Source: JAEUIE01 sp046350055 (GTDB taxonomy: Bacteria > Planctomycetota > Planctomycetia > Gemmatales > HRBIN36). From it: a DNA stretch of 64,000 nt. The translations under genes and the position numbers were made by a program. The notes under the pieces are model-generated. The model saw only the letters and a program-made list of their open reading frames with translations. It was not told where the DNA came from and searched no databases. The stretch is from NCBI GenBank assembly GCA_046350055.1, contig JAXMBC010000001.1, positions 558,001 to 622,000 on the forward strand. Reading direction: 5' to 3'. Of this stretch, positions 1 through 8,967 are shown piece after piece (the stretch's first letter is position 1; each line of letters opens with the position of its first letter).

Positions 1-210
1 TGCTCAGCGCACAGAATGAGAAATATTTCTTCGTCTATGTTTGACGATAGCAAGTCTTGTCACCCAAAGTAATTGCTAGCGATTTTAGACCAATATTGTT
101 CTGCACTATGTCATCGATACGATGATTCATTACAACCTTCTTTTTGTCTATACTAAGCACGCCAATGTCAGCCCATTGTCTTATTCTCTTATTTACATAC
201 GCGGCATTGA

Positions 211-834
211 CTAGCCCAAAAAAATTGCTGCAACTTTTGTCTCGACTACATTGAGATCTTCACTTCTTACCACACTATTGAAAATACACTTGTCAATCCG
301 TGCTAATTTTACATGTCGTCTACTATACTCACCTTGCAAGACCATAATGTTCTTTGCAATCGGCGCAAGACACAAATATCGTACGCAATGCTTGACAAAT
401 GTATTTAGTGGAGATTCTACAAATAGTCGCCATCCTTCAACAAGGTATTGCACTGCATTTCTATCTAGTTTTATCATTATTTCTGCGACAGGGATGCTAC
501 TTTTATGGTTGTAGTAATCAGTATGCACGCCGTACTTAAACCGCACTAAATCAACTGCATGAATCGCAAGCACGCTCAAGTCTGACTTCCAACGTTTGCG
601 GCCAGCAATAGAATGTATAACCGAGAGAGTACATAGCATACATTGCAGCGTAGTCCCGGTGACTATGCTGACGCCGCCATAGTAATTCATGGACGATAAA
701 CTCGCTCCGAGCAATGAAGGGCGTTTACAAAGGAGGTCGCTATAATAATACTGTACACCTTCGCATTTTTGATAATAATCGATCATCGTTTCAGATATTA
801 TAATATTGTGAACACGATTTTGAGTTAAGGACAT
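211..834 (-). CDS. Uncharacterised protein after the RHS tip; probably frameshifted
   Basis: I do not recognise a family. The 207-residue product has no clear signal peptide or membrane helix and is rich in Tyr, Ser and Val. Its ATG overlaps the last 10 bases of the RHS gene and has a good ribosome-binding site (GGGAGG) 8 bases upstream, so it is translated with it. That position suits an immunity or accessory partner of an RHS tip, but this is inference only. The frame ends just after a run of seven A on the plus strand (218-224). One extra base there would join it to an open frame of about 55 more codons ending at 35-37. The gene may therefore be truncated by a homopolymer slip. It is AT-rich compared with genes to the right, which suggests transfer. 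Confidence 0.5.
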   Translation of the reverse strand: MSLTQNRVHNIIISETMIDYYQKCEGVQYYYSDLLCKRPSLLGASLSSMNYYGGVSIVTGTTLQCMLCTLSVIHSIAGRKRWKSDLSVLAIHAVDLVRFKYGVHTDYYNHKSSIPVAEIMIKLDRNAVQYLVEGWRLFVESPLNTFVKHCVRYLCLAPIAKNIMVLQGEYSRRHVKLARIDKCIFNSVVRSEDLNVVETKVAAIFLG

Positions 835-2709
835 GTGACTACCCTCCCATCAGACCATTTAATAGTTGCGGGCCATGTCCCTTGAGCTTCACAATATCGA
901 AAACACGCTTCGCACAGCGTTTCAATGCCCAACGGCCCTCTATCGTGATTTTTATCTTTGCACTCTAAATATGATTGCATACACTTTCTATGCCTCCTTC
1001 TGCTCGGAAAAGTCGTCGTCATAGCCATATATACAATAAATGTAACTGTAACTGTAGCAAGCAAAACCCACGGGTTAATTCGGACCAAGCATTTACCGAT
1101 ATTTAGCGCCCATCCTGAAGTTGTTTGTGTCCTTGTCCATGGAATAGCTAGTGCAAATAGCATTGACATTGACTGTGGCTCAGGCTCGTCCGGAGTAAGG
1201 TCCAGGCACTGCAGGTATCGTCTTATGGCATCAATCTCGCACTTTAGTCGCTTACGGTACTCTGATATTTGCCTGCATTCTGCCATATCAATATGATATA
1301 ACTCAACACAGATTGCATCAGGATGAATAGGAGGCATTTTTTGCTTATCACCATTCCACTGCTCCCCACTTATTCCTATAGGATTATTAGAGTTAAAGGC
1401 ATAGGGTAGTGACTTCCATATTGCAATGATCGGATCATACCATTTTCCTTGACTGTAGTAATCTGCCTGAATGTAGCGAAATCCACTTCCTCCTCCAAAT
1501 CTGAAAGACAGTGGTACCATGCCACTGCTCGATAAGCTAGACCCAAACGCACTGTAGTTAAATACTTCTGACGTAGTGCCAATGCCATTAGTAATCTGCC
1601 TAATTGACCCAACAGAATCTCCATGGTAATATCTGGACGCGCCCACGCTGTTCACACAGTAGATTGAAAGGCATGCTAATATCGTTAGTATACGCGGCAT
1701 ACGTCGCACCTGATATGTCTGTATCGATCAAGCAATCGTAACGGTCAAGCGTAAAATGACTCACATCTCCTTGCAAAGATGATTCTACCATCCTTCTGCT
1801 GCTGTCGTACAAATATGTACTGTTAATACTACTGCCTCGAATTACTCTTACCATGCAATTATTACCATCCCACAGATTTGTGGTGCGTGTCAACGTCGGG
1901 TCGATCTGTAGCGTCTGATTGCCATTGTTGTCATAGCTGAACGTAGTCCTTCCTGAGTTGTCCTGGAACCAGTTGAGTTGATTGACAGCATCGCAGGTAT
2001 AGGTAGTTCTTGCCCCCGAATCGATCATCAGCCTTCGATTCTGTGCAGCATCATAAGTGTACGTAGTGTCGTAAGCGTTCGCCCCGCTACGACGTTCTCG
2101 CGTAAGCTGATACGTCGTGTCATAGCTCCACGTCACACGATCAGCATCGGCTTCGATAACCCGTGTCTTGTTCATGGTGTTATCGTAAGCGTAATCATAC
2201 TTCGACACATACGTTCCATCGGCCCGCACATTCGCCAGTGTCGTCAGCCGATCCGCCGCATCATAGCTGTAACTGGCCCGCACGCGATTGGCGAGCTTCT
2301 GCATCGTCCGCCTGCCTGCCACATCGTAGGTGAAGGTCGTGTTCTCCTGGAACGGATTGAGCAGTCTGGTGATCTGGCCCACGCCGTCATACCAGTAAGT
2401 AAACCGTCCACCATCCGGCTCTCGCATCTTCGCACGCTGTCCCACAGCATCGTACGCATAGGTGATCCGTTTGGCGAAGCTGTCCGAAGCCAAGAGCGTC
2501 CGGCCCACGGCATCGAAGCTGTAGGTGTAGCGTCCCGTCCAGTCTTGTATCTTGGTGCGTTGCCCCACGGCGTCGTAGGCCTGGGTGGCTCGGGTTTGAT
2601 CCTGGTACTTCCAACCGATGGTCTTGCCCTCAGTATCGTAGGCGTATTTAGTGCAATCCGCGCGGCGGTTAGAAAGAAGCGAACGGGTCTTGAGTTTTGC
2701 CAGCACCAT
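825..2709 (-). pseudogene. RHS/YD-repeat protein remnant with a variable C-terminal tip
   Basis: The upstream frame (2709 to 1600) carries about a dozen YD repeats of the type YxYDAxGxxT. The downstream frame (1709 to 825) carries the end of the RHS core (YYHGDSVGSIRQ, then QADYYSQGKWYDP and NNPIG). A tip of about 190 residues follows, containing one hydrophobic segment (NPWVLLATVTVTFIVYM) and a Cys-rich end. The two frames are one gene split by a one-base shift near 1635-1645. The 5' part is also missing: the repeats begin close to 2,660, about 90 bases from the RIT element, and no secretion signal is visible. RHS proteins usually deliver toxin tips or act at the cell surface. This copy is probably dead or a stored tip cassette. 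The tip matches no toxin fold I know. Confidence 0.75.
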
Positions 2710-2781
2710 AATGTTGGTCCTGAGTTACCTCATCACGAGCATTGAGTCGCTCGTCACCCGTTGCTTCAGAGCGTCACATCA

Positions 2782-2806
2782 GTCATCCTGCGGGGTAAAA
2801 TCGCGG
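2782..2806. repeat. Left inverted repeat of the RIT element
   Basis: This 25-base arm matches the reverse complement of 5750-5774 at 17 of 25 positions. The conserved core is GGTAAAATCGCGG here and GGTAAAGTCACGG in the other arm. Confidence 0.7.
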
Positions 2807-2878
2807 AGTAAACGTACCTTCTACGCACCATACCCTCTGTGCATGGTCTCTGCAAACCTAATTCCTCATCAGCGCACT

Positions 2879-3856
2879 TTATCCTGCCTGCTGGCGTCGC
2901 ACTGGAGGGTAGTGCCAAGGCAGTTTGACACCAGGCAAGAGTTGATCGAGATCATTCATCAGTCGCTTAATGGGATGCTTCTCCACCGCTTCCTTCAGGT
3001 CATGAGCGGTGGTGTGCAGGTAGATCTGCGTGCTGCTGATCTGGCGATGGCCAAGCAAGTCACGAATGGTCACGATGCCGACGCCGGCTTTGACCAGATG
3101 CGTGGCGAACGTGTGACGCAAGCGATGCGGTGACATGGCCTTCTCGATCTTCGCCACGGCCGACCATTTGCGGACACGTTCGTAGATCGCACCACGCGTC
3201 ATCTGCTTGCGTCGCAGGCTCAGGAAGAAGCAGGCCTTGGGATCGATCTCGCCACGGACCTGGCGGTAGGCCTTCATCACAGTCATCACACGGGTATTGA
3301 GCGGCACACTCCGTTGATGCCCGCCTTTGCCCGTCACCCGGATGCATTTGTTCTCCAGATCGACATCCTCCTCTTTCAGTGTAGAACACTCGCTCGCTCG
3401 AATGCCGGTGCCATAGAGCAGACCCAGGATGGCACGATCCCGTACCATCAACACCGTGTCCCCTGGAGGCGACCTGAGCAAGCGAGTCACTTCGTCTTCC
3501 GAGAGATACACCGGCAACTTGCTCGGTGCTGCCTTCACCTTCGGGAAGTGCACAAGTGGATTCTCCACTGGCTTCAGATGCTCCATGGCCACCAACGCAC
3601 GATAGAAGCACTTCAGGATCACCAGGCTGCGGCTCACTGCTGCTTCGGCATTCTTTCGATCGGTGCGAAGGTACTGCAAGTACTCCAGCACGTCTCGGGC
3701 CGCCACCGCAGCTGGTGCCTTGTTCTGCAGCTTCACCTCCACATAGCTGACGAACTGACGCAGGCTTGCTTCATAGGAAGCAATCGTCGAAGCCTTCATG
3801 CCTCGAGCCGTGCAGTGCGTTCGCAGGTATAAACTCAGGCAGTACTGCCACATCAT
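2879..3856 (-). CDS. Tyrosine recombinase, third gene of the RIT trio (intact)
   Basis: This 325-residue site-specific recombinase cuts and rejoins DNA through a phosphotyrosine. The N-terminal SAM-like core-binding domain spans about residues 10-95 and the catalytic domain about 110-300. All the expected residues can be read: Arg in TGIRASE, the HRLRHTFATHL box, GH in LLGHRQ, and the nucleophilic Tyr in QIYLH. The start ATG overlaps the stop of the middle recombinase by four bases, so translation is coupled. It is the only gene of the trio without a frameshift. The tail after the catalytic Tyr (about 40 residues) is longer than in XerC/D, as is common in RIT proteins. Confidence 0.9.
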   Translation of the reverse strand: MMWQYCLSLYLRTHCTARGMKASTIASYEASLRQFVSYVEVKLQNKAPAAVAARDVLEYLQYLRTDRKNAEAAVSRSLVILKCFYRALVAMEHLKPVENPLVHFPKVKAAPSKLPVYLSEDEVTRLLRSPPGDTVLMVRDRAILGLLYGTGIRASECSTLKEEDVDLENKCIRVTGKGGHQRSVPLNTRVMTVMKAYRQVRGEIDPKACFFLSLRRKQMTRGAIYERVRKWSAVAKIEKAMSPHRLRHTFATHLVKAGVGIVTIRDLLGHRQISSTQIYLHTTAHDLKEAVEKHPIKRLMNDLDQLLPGVKLPWHYPPVRRQQAG

Positions 3857-4754
3857 GAGGAAGCCCCTTCATCCAGGCGCTGCACAGCATCTTCCGTGTT
3901 CTGCTCCAGCACATGCAAGTACACACCCGTCTCCTGCGGGCTGCGGTGGCCCATCAATGATGCAATCACGGCAAGGTCCACGCCGCGATCCATCAGATGG
4001 GTAGCAAAGGAATGACGCAATACTTTGGGAGTGACGCCTCCGTCCAGGCCGCCACGTGTGGCCGCTTCACTCACCACGCGGCAAATAGCATGGGCGCGTA
4101 GCCTCTTCCCCTTGTGAGATCGCAACAGGAAGCCACGCTGCCCCCTCGTTCCTGCAGGTAGGCCAGCAACTCCGTGTAGACCACCGAGGGGATCGGGATG
4201 GTTCGCTGGCGATCTCCTTTACCCTTCTCAATGAAGAGTTCCTGCCGTTCGCGGTCCACATCCTGAAGGCGTATATGGCAAAGTTCATCGGTGCGAACGC
4301 CACAGCCATAGAGCAGCAGAATGATGATCCTCTCTCGTCGTTCTGCTGCTGTCGTGGAAGGGCAGGCATCGACCAATCGGCGGGCTTCCTCTACCGTCAG
4401 CCAGCGTGGCTTCGCCGGTCGCTTCACATCCTGAAGAGCAAACCCATCCAGCACATTGCACTCGCTGCGTCCTGCCCGGAAGCTGTAATCGAGCAATCCC
4501 CGCAAGTGACTCAGGTACTTCTCCAGGCTGCGAGGTGAAGTCTCTGCCAACCGCTCCGCTTCCAGCCAGGCCAGATAGACTTGGAGGGAGAGTTGCCACA
4601 GTGGCTTCTCAGCCCCATGGCCCTCCATCCATTGGCTCACTCGCTTGAGCGTGCAGCGAACATCACGAACCGTACCGGCCGCCTTCTTCTGCACATCCTG
4701 CAAATAATGCAGGTAACTATCATACCAGGGGTTCCATGCTGCTGGAGTCTTCAT
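3853..4754 (-). pseudogene. Tyrosine recombinase, middle gene of the RIT trio, frameshifted
   Basis: The N-terminal 200 residues are intact, including the catalytic Arg in YGCGVRTDE. The frame is then lost at a run of five C (4141-4145, plus strand). Adding one C restores continuity into the downstream frame, which carries LRHSFATHL, the GH motif and the catalytic Tyr (TGVYLHV). An intact product would be about 300 residues. The break is in a homopolymer, so a real mutation, a phase-variable tract or a sequence error are all possible. A second frameshift in the next gene of the same element favours decay. Confidence 0.8.
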
Positions 4755-5690
4755 GCAGCACCTCCTTGTTGATCCAGGAAGTCGTTGAGCGGATGACGAT
4801 CCACTGCGGCACGGCGCTGCGGATCGCTGAAGTGCAGATACCGCACGGTTGAGGTGATCACAGCATGCCCCAGCAACCGCTGCACTTCGGGCAGATGCAC
4901 GCCTGCTTCAATGAGGTCTGATGCACAGGTATGACGGAACTGATGGAGCCGATCCAATGGCACTTCCATGCGTTCTGCAATCCGGAACAGGCCTGCACCG
5001 AGCCGCCGGACCAGAGAGTCGCTTGCCACGCCGATTAATGAACAACGCGGTCTCATCGGCCTTGCCCAACTCGCGGAGATGCTCTTCCCGTTCTGGCAGA
5101 TACGCTTCCATGCATCGCGCCACAATCTCTTGAAGCGGAAGACTCAGTTGCTTCCTCGTCTTCCGGGCATCGGCTCGAATCAACCCTTCCCCAGGCTGCC
5201 AGTCCTTCACGTTCAATCGCGTGATCTCACCACGACGCAAGCCCAGGCCATACAGCAGCGACAGAGCACACAGCCATTGCTTCTGCCCGAAGGAACTCTT
5301 CGAGGTGGCGGCTCCCTGCCACAGCTTGGTCATCGACTCTTTGCTGATCCGCTGTGGGGCCTTCGCATACGGATTGATCTTGGGGCCCTTCAGCCACTGC
5401 AGCGGACTCTTCTTCCAATAGCCTTCCTGCACCAGCCACACTCCAAAACACCTCAGCTTGCTCACGATGCCACTGACCGTTGCCTTCGCCTTGAACACGG
5501 AACGACTGCGAATGAAGTTCACCAGAAGCTCTGTATCGATCTCCTCCAAAGCAAGCGTGGACCGGGTTGCCAGGAGCCACGATCCAAGCCGTTCCAGTTC
5601 TCTTCTTGTTGCCTTACGTCGTTCCTCACACATCCCTCGCGCCTGGCACGCCGCCATATACCCTGTTGTCACCTCAAGCCACCGTCGCAT
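4751..5690 (-). pseudogene. Tyrosine recombinase, first gene of the RIT trio, frameshifted
   Basis: The best start is the ATG at 5690 (MRRWLEVTTG), with GGAGAG just upstream; the frame is open 30 codons further. The core-binding domain and the first half of the catalytic domain (YGLGLRRGEITRL) are in one frame. HQFRHTCASDL, LLGHAV and the catalytic Tyr (VRYLHF) are in another. The shift lies at the CC of 5011-5012; removing one base joins the frames. The reconstructed protein would be about 312 residues. As first gene of the trio it would be the least dependent on translational coupling, so this lesion alone should impair the element. Confidence 0.8.
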
Positions 5691-5749
5691 TGCTCTCTCC
5701 TGTGTCACATGAAAATGAACAAAGGCACCAACCCCTAGGTCAGTGCCTA

Positions 5750-5788
5750 CCGTGACTTTACCAAACAATACGACGCACAATATGACGC
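5750..5788. repeat. Right inverted repeat of the RIT element with tandem 12-mers
   Basis: Positions 5750-5774 mirror the left arm at 2782-2806. Overlapping it are two adjacent 12-base copies, ACAATACGACGC (5765-5776) and ACAATATGACGC (5777-5788), differing at one base. These are likely recombinase arm-binding sites. Confidence 0.7.
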
Positions 5789-5819
5789 TACTTCAAGCCT
5801 CCAAACGGACGAGATTGAA

Positions 5820-6452
5820 CTAAATAAAGGGATACTTCTCAACCGCCTCCGCCAAGACCGGCTTCATGTTCCAACTATCAGTTACAATGACGTAATCGGG
5901 CTGAAAATCATCGACTGCCTCGCGATAGCGCTGTTGAATATCTCGTAAATTCCAGTGAGTTGCATTGAATCGCAGTTCGTGGCTGATCATGGGAGTCTGC
6001 TGCTTGACAACTCCCAATTCCCATGGATCGTACCGAGCATAGTAATGCTCTACTTCGTAGCCAGCACGATTCAAGAAATCACACAGCTCCACTGTGTGGA
6101 CGATGCCACCCCCGGTGGAAGGCCAGTTGAACAGAAAACTCAGCACAGCAATGCGCGCTCGCGTTTTCTTCGAAGGGAGTGGGGCTTGTCCCGCTACACC
6201 GAATCGATCTGCAGCCAGCAGTTCGTAGTTCCATCGTGCAACGTCATTGCCTGAGTCCAGTTGCAATGCTTCCTGAAATGTGGACATACTCTCGGGATGA
6301 TCACCGAGGCTTCTCAAGACCCCTAAGTGGGCCATCCATCGACTACGATCCTGGGCGTTATTAGCCTTTTTCAACTCTTCATCGATCAGAATTTCAGCGT
6401 ACGACCATTTGCCCGAACGAAGGAGCGACTTGAGCTTCGCCGTGGAATCCAT
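5820..6452 (-). pseudogene. Glycosyltransferase (GT4-like) cut off at the RIT element
   Basis: The first 90 residues form a helical, TPR-like region. A GT-B N-terminal domain follows (ARIAVLSFLFNWPSTGGG, then a helix with HTVELCDFLNRAGYEVEHYY), typical of family 4 glycosyltransferases. The product stops after about 210 residues at VEKYPFI, exactly where related proteins continue into the donor-binding half. The stop codon lies only 7 bases from the RIT end. The C-terminal domain is not found on the other side of the element, so more than a simple insertion happened. I chose the ATG at 6452 over an in-frame GTG nine bases upstream. The fragment cannot be an active transferase. Confidence 0.7.
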
Positions 6453-6559
6453 GTGTACCACATCCCATACTTTTACAGTCGCATTCTAACATGGTGATGG
6501 TGCAATCCAAAGAGATAGTGCCGGAAGTACCCCCAAACTTACTCATGATTTCTTGGAAT

Positions 6560-7462
6560 TCAGCCAAGCGACGGCACCGGCACAGAGTGCCACACTCCGC
6601 CCAGCCACTTGCCTACACTCGACTTACCCAGCGCGATGGAACCAGCAGTGGTCAGATGATTGACCTGAGAACGGTGCCACTGCTGGGCGTGATTCGTGGA
6701 TTCAGTGTTGTGACGTACTCCCGAATATGTCAATTGGGGATTTCGAAAGAGGGCGTGCTCACGCGCCATTGAAATTGGTGGCTGGATTACTTGATCATTC
6801 AACTCCATGAGGATCATGTCGTTGACCTTCCATCCTGAATGGCTGACGACATGAAGCACTCCATTCATGATGGTTAGCCCCATTGCATCCCGGGCTCGGG
6901 CTCGAAAGGCCACGTAGTATCCACCTCCGAGGTTAGCGGGAACAGCCTGCTCGGTCGAAAGTTCAATACCCTCATCCTCCATGGCCTCTTGCTGCGAATA
7001 CAACACTTCCAATGCAGGATGCATGGCAGGGGTGACATGTTTCCTTGCTTCTTGAATCGAAGTCGATTTAGCGAAAGCATGACACACTTGAAGGGGTGTG
7101 GGAGAAGTCGCGAAGAAACTGGAGTAGAGCCAGAAGCCCACTAGACCCACGACGATTGCAATCACAACCAGACGATAGTGGTACGCTGGAGTGTTTGCCG
7201 ACGCAGATGCTTTAATCGGCGCTGGTGTTGTGATCGAAGATATTGTCTGCTCAGGAGCGGCATCCTCGATTCGCTGGGCGATGGGAGCCAACTGAAGCAG
7301 TTGATTCAACGGCAACCAAGTTGAACCACCCACGGGGCAAGCCCGTGTTGTCCAGGTGCAGCTTCCCTGTTGAATCTGAGCGAGGATGTCATTCGCAGGA
7401 AAGGGACCAGTCGGTGTTTCACCCGAGAGGAGCCAATAACTCAGTGGAGGAGAGGGGTTCAT
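6560..7462 (-). CDS. GYF_2-domain membrane protein of unknown function
   Basis: This 300-residue protein opens with a GYF_2-type domain (YWLLSGETPTGPFPANDIL, about residues 8-55), a short fold often found N-terminal to membrane segments. A Pro/Ala/Thr linker follows, then one membrane helix (YRLVVIAIVVGLVGFWLYSSFF, about residues 105-127), then an alpha-beta extracytoplasmic region that resembles a small NTF2-like or stress-sensing domain. The start at 7462 overlaps the stop of the upstream membrane gene as ATGA; the open frame before it is not likely to be coding. It forms a two-gene operon with that neighbour. The role is unknown. Confidence 0.7.
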   Translation of the reverse strand: MNPSPPLSYWLLSGETPTGPFPANDILAQIQQGSCTWTTRACPVGGSTWLPLNQLLQLAPIAQRIEDAAPEQTISSITTPAPIKASASANTPAYHYRLVVIAIVVGLVGFWLYSSFFATSPTPLQVCHAFAKSTSIQEARKHVTPAMHPALEVLYSQQEAMEDEGIELSTEQAVPANLGGGYYVAFRARARDAMGLTIMNGVLHVVSHSGWKVNDMILMELNDQVIQPPISMAREHALFRNPQLTYSGVRHNTESTNHAQQWHRSQVNHLTTAGSIALGKSSVGKWLGGVWHSVPVPSLG

Positions 7463-7941
7463 TGCTTCTCCAAAGAAGGTCGTGGAGGAGTTTGGCGGAA
7501 AGGGCGTTTCTTGATGTAGGACCAGACCAAACGCAAGAGGTTGGCGACTACGAACACCACACTGGCAACAACCAAGGTATCCAATAGTGCAAACAGATCG
7601 AACGGACGCACCGTCGTTACCTTGTGGATGCACACCACCATGGGGAGGATGGTCAAAATCCACAGCTCAACACCATGGGCGTTGCCTCCACCCAATTGAT
7701 GCAGCCAGCTTCGATCAATTGATCGCTGTAACGCCTCTTGCTTGTATTCAGACCATAGCAAGATGAAGAGACGCTGGAGCACGAGATACCCCAGAACGGC
7801 AAGGAGTACCACCACGCCAGTGATGGAAACAGGGTGATGCCAGAGTAGAAACGCCAATTGCTGGAGAGCGATGGCTACGATCGCCAGAACAACAACGATC
7901 TTGGCAACGAGTGCCCAGTTCCGTTTAGCATCGTGACACAT
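7459..7941 (-). CDS. Four-helix membrane protein of unknown function
   Basis: The 160-residue product has hydrophobic segments near residues 10-35, 38-60, 93-108 and 118-142, with basic loops (LWSEYKQEALQRSIDRSW) and a basic tail, which implies an inner-membrane protein with both ends in the cytoplasm. No family is recognised. It is the first gene of a two-gene unit with the GYF-domain protein, joined by an ATGA overlap. Its promoter must lie in the 72-base gap shared with the divergent C-type regulator gene. The C-boxes there could therefore regulate it as well. Confidence 0.65.
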   Translation of the reverse strand: MCHDAKRNWALVAKIVVVLAIVAIALQQLAFLLWHHPVSITGVVVLLAVLGYLVLQRLFILLWSEYKQEALQRSIDRSWLHQLGGGNAHGVELWILTILPMVVCIHKVTTVRPFDLFALLDTLVVASVVFVVANLLRLVWSYIKKRPFRQTPPRPSLEKQ

Positions 7942-7965
7942 GACACATCACCCGACAATAATGTC

Positions 7966-7990
7966 ACTTATAGTCGATACACCTATAGTC
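7966..7990. promoter_or_regulatory. Tandem C-box operator
   Basis: Two copies of ACYTATAGTC (7966-7975 and 7981-7990) are spaced 15 bases start to start. This closely resembles the C-boxes bound by restriction-modification controller proteins. It lies 23 bases before the regulator's ATG and 24 bases from the start of the divergent membrane gene, so autoregulation is expected. Confidence 0.65.
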
Positions 7991-8013
7991 TACATCATTG
8001 TAACGTCGATGCA

Positions 8014-8253
8014 ATGGCTCGACGTCCTTCTGCCACTGATATTCGGGTACGCTTCGGCTTCGTGATCCGGACGCTGCGTGAAGCCAGAGAACTGACACAA
8101 GAAGAACTGGCGGAACGCTCAAGAATCCATCGGACTTACCTGAGCGATATCGAACGTGGGTCGCGCAACGTGGCCCTGATCAACATCGAACGCTTGGCAC
8201 AAAGCTTGTCGGTCAGCCTGGGTGACCTGTTTCGCCGAGTGGATCGCGCCTAG
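8014..8253 (+). CDS. XRE-family regulator resembling restriction-modification C proteins
   Basis: This 79-residue protein is a single helix-turn-helix domain. FVIRTLREARELTQEELAE and the recognition stretch RIHRTYLSDIERGSRNVALI match the pattern of C proteins, which bind as dimers and both activate and repress their own promoter. The ATG at 8014 starts just before the domain; an open frame upstream is probably untranslated. The tandem C-box ends 23 bases upstream, consistent with autoregulation. No restriction enzyme or methyltransferase gene is adjacent. The gene converges on the ubiquitin-like operon, with a shared terminator between, so it may time expression of the membrane gene pair or of the island rather than a restriction system. 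Confidence 0.85.
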   Translation: MARRPSATDIRVRFGFVIRTLREARELTQEELAERSRIHRTYLSDIERGSRNVALINIERLAQSLSVSLGDLFRRVDRA

Positions 8254-8269
8254 TTCCTAGCTAAAGAAA

Positions 8270-8296
8270 AGCCGATCCTCGCGAAGAGAATCGGCT
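8270..8296. terminator. Hairpin between convergent genes
   Basis: AGCCGAT pairs with ATCGGCT, and an inner CTC/GAG closes over a short loop. It is preceded by an A-rich run (plus strand), so it can act for the minus-strand operon, and probably for both directions. Confidence 0.65.
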
Positions 8297-8301
8297 GGGG
8301 T

Positions 8302-8967
8302 TCATTGGGTTACCCCTGGCAACGTCATCTCACTAGCAAGCAGGTTGAGCAACGCATCAGGCTCCACTGGTATGCCACGCAACCAGCGGCTGAACTGATG
8401 CATCATCAGCCCCGCTGCGATGGATGCGGCGTAAAGGGTACTCCGTGCGGTGCATCTCCCCACCTCCGCTTCTTCCTGGGAGAAGAGCGTAGATGGATAA
8501 TGTCTTCGTGAAGCTTCGTCACCCACCGCCAATACTCGAAGCGTTTCTCCGAGCATGCGACCATCGGCCCAGAAACGCACCTTGGAAGCAAGGGACTTCC
8601 AAATCACGCTTCGCGCACTGATGGTATCGACAGCACAGAAGACTACTTCTCCGACCGACAGATGCTTGCGGTACACATCCCTAACAATCTGAACTTCAAT
8701 AGTCTTGTCCATTCTCCGAATCGGTGACAGCAAGGAAACCGGCTTGCTCTGGCCGACATCACGTGCTTCATATCCTTGCGTGGTAACGTTATGCAATTCC
8801 ACCGTATCAGGATCGATCAATTGCAGATGCCTGGCTCCTGCTGCAGCCAGCTTCAGAGTCAAAGGCCTGCCAATTGCTCCGAGTCCGATGACCGTGATCT
8901 GAAGGTGCTCCAAGCGAGCTTGAGGCATGAGGTCAGCCTGCCTCACAAAGCGATCAGGCGTACTCAT
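8302..8967 (-). CDS. E1-like ThiF-family adenylating enzyme
   Basis: This 221-residue protein is predicted to adenylate the C-terminus of the ubiquitin-like protein encoded upstream and pass it on as a thioester. The Rossmann nucleotide-binding loop is GLGAIG (residues 28-33). Asp52 (LIDPDTVE) and Asp114 (CAVD) fit the ATP/Mg sites. The motif after the loop is NVTTQGY, without the Arg of the usual N-x-x-R-Q. Cys172, in EVGRCTARSTLYAASIAAG, is the likely thioester cysteine. It is shorter than MoeB/ThiF (about 245) and has no zinc-binding CxxC pairs. The start overlaps the JAB gene by 14 bases, and it is last in the operon. Family membership is clear; the exact acceptor is inferred from the neighbours. 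Confidence 0.9.
   Translation of the reverse strand: MSTPDRFVRQADLMPQARLEHLQITVIGLGAIGRPLTLKLAAAGARHLQLIDPDTVELHNVTTQGYEARDVGQSKPVSLLSPIRRMDKTIEVQIVRDVYRKHLSVGEVVFCAVDTISARSVIWKSLASKVRFWADGRMLGETLRVLAVGDEASRRHYPSTLFSQEEAEVGRCTARSTLYAASIAAGLMMHQFSRWLRGIPVEPDALLNLLASEMTLPGVTQ

Larger units (their letters stand above)
2750..5813 (-). mobile_element. RIT element: three tandem tyrosine recombinases with inverted ends
   Basis: Three tyrosine recombinase genes lie head to tail on the minus strand and overlap by ATGA at both joints (4751-4754 and 3853-3856), the hallmark of recombinase-in-trio elements. Both ends carry related arms. A 25-base inverted repeat (2782-2806 against 5750-5774) matches at 17 positions, with core GGTAAARTCRCGG. 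A GCGTCA-type subrepeat sits outside it (2771-2782; a 12-base tandem copy at 5765-5788). A shared CTCGTC marks the probable outer limits at 2750 and 5813. The second and third genes are frameshifted, so this copy is probably no longer autonomous. No target duplication could be identified. Confidence 0.8.

Noticed and set aside
825..1709. Independent secreted protein starting at 1709
   Set aside because: Its first part is the out-of-frame reading of RHS sequence, and the remainder continues the RHS core; it is one broken gene.
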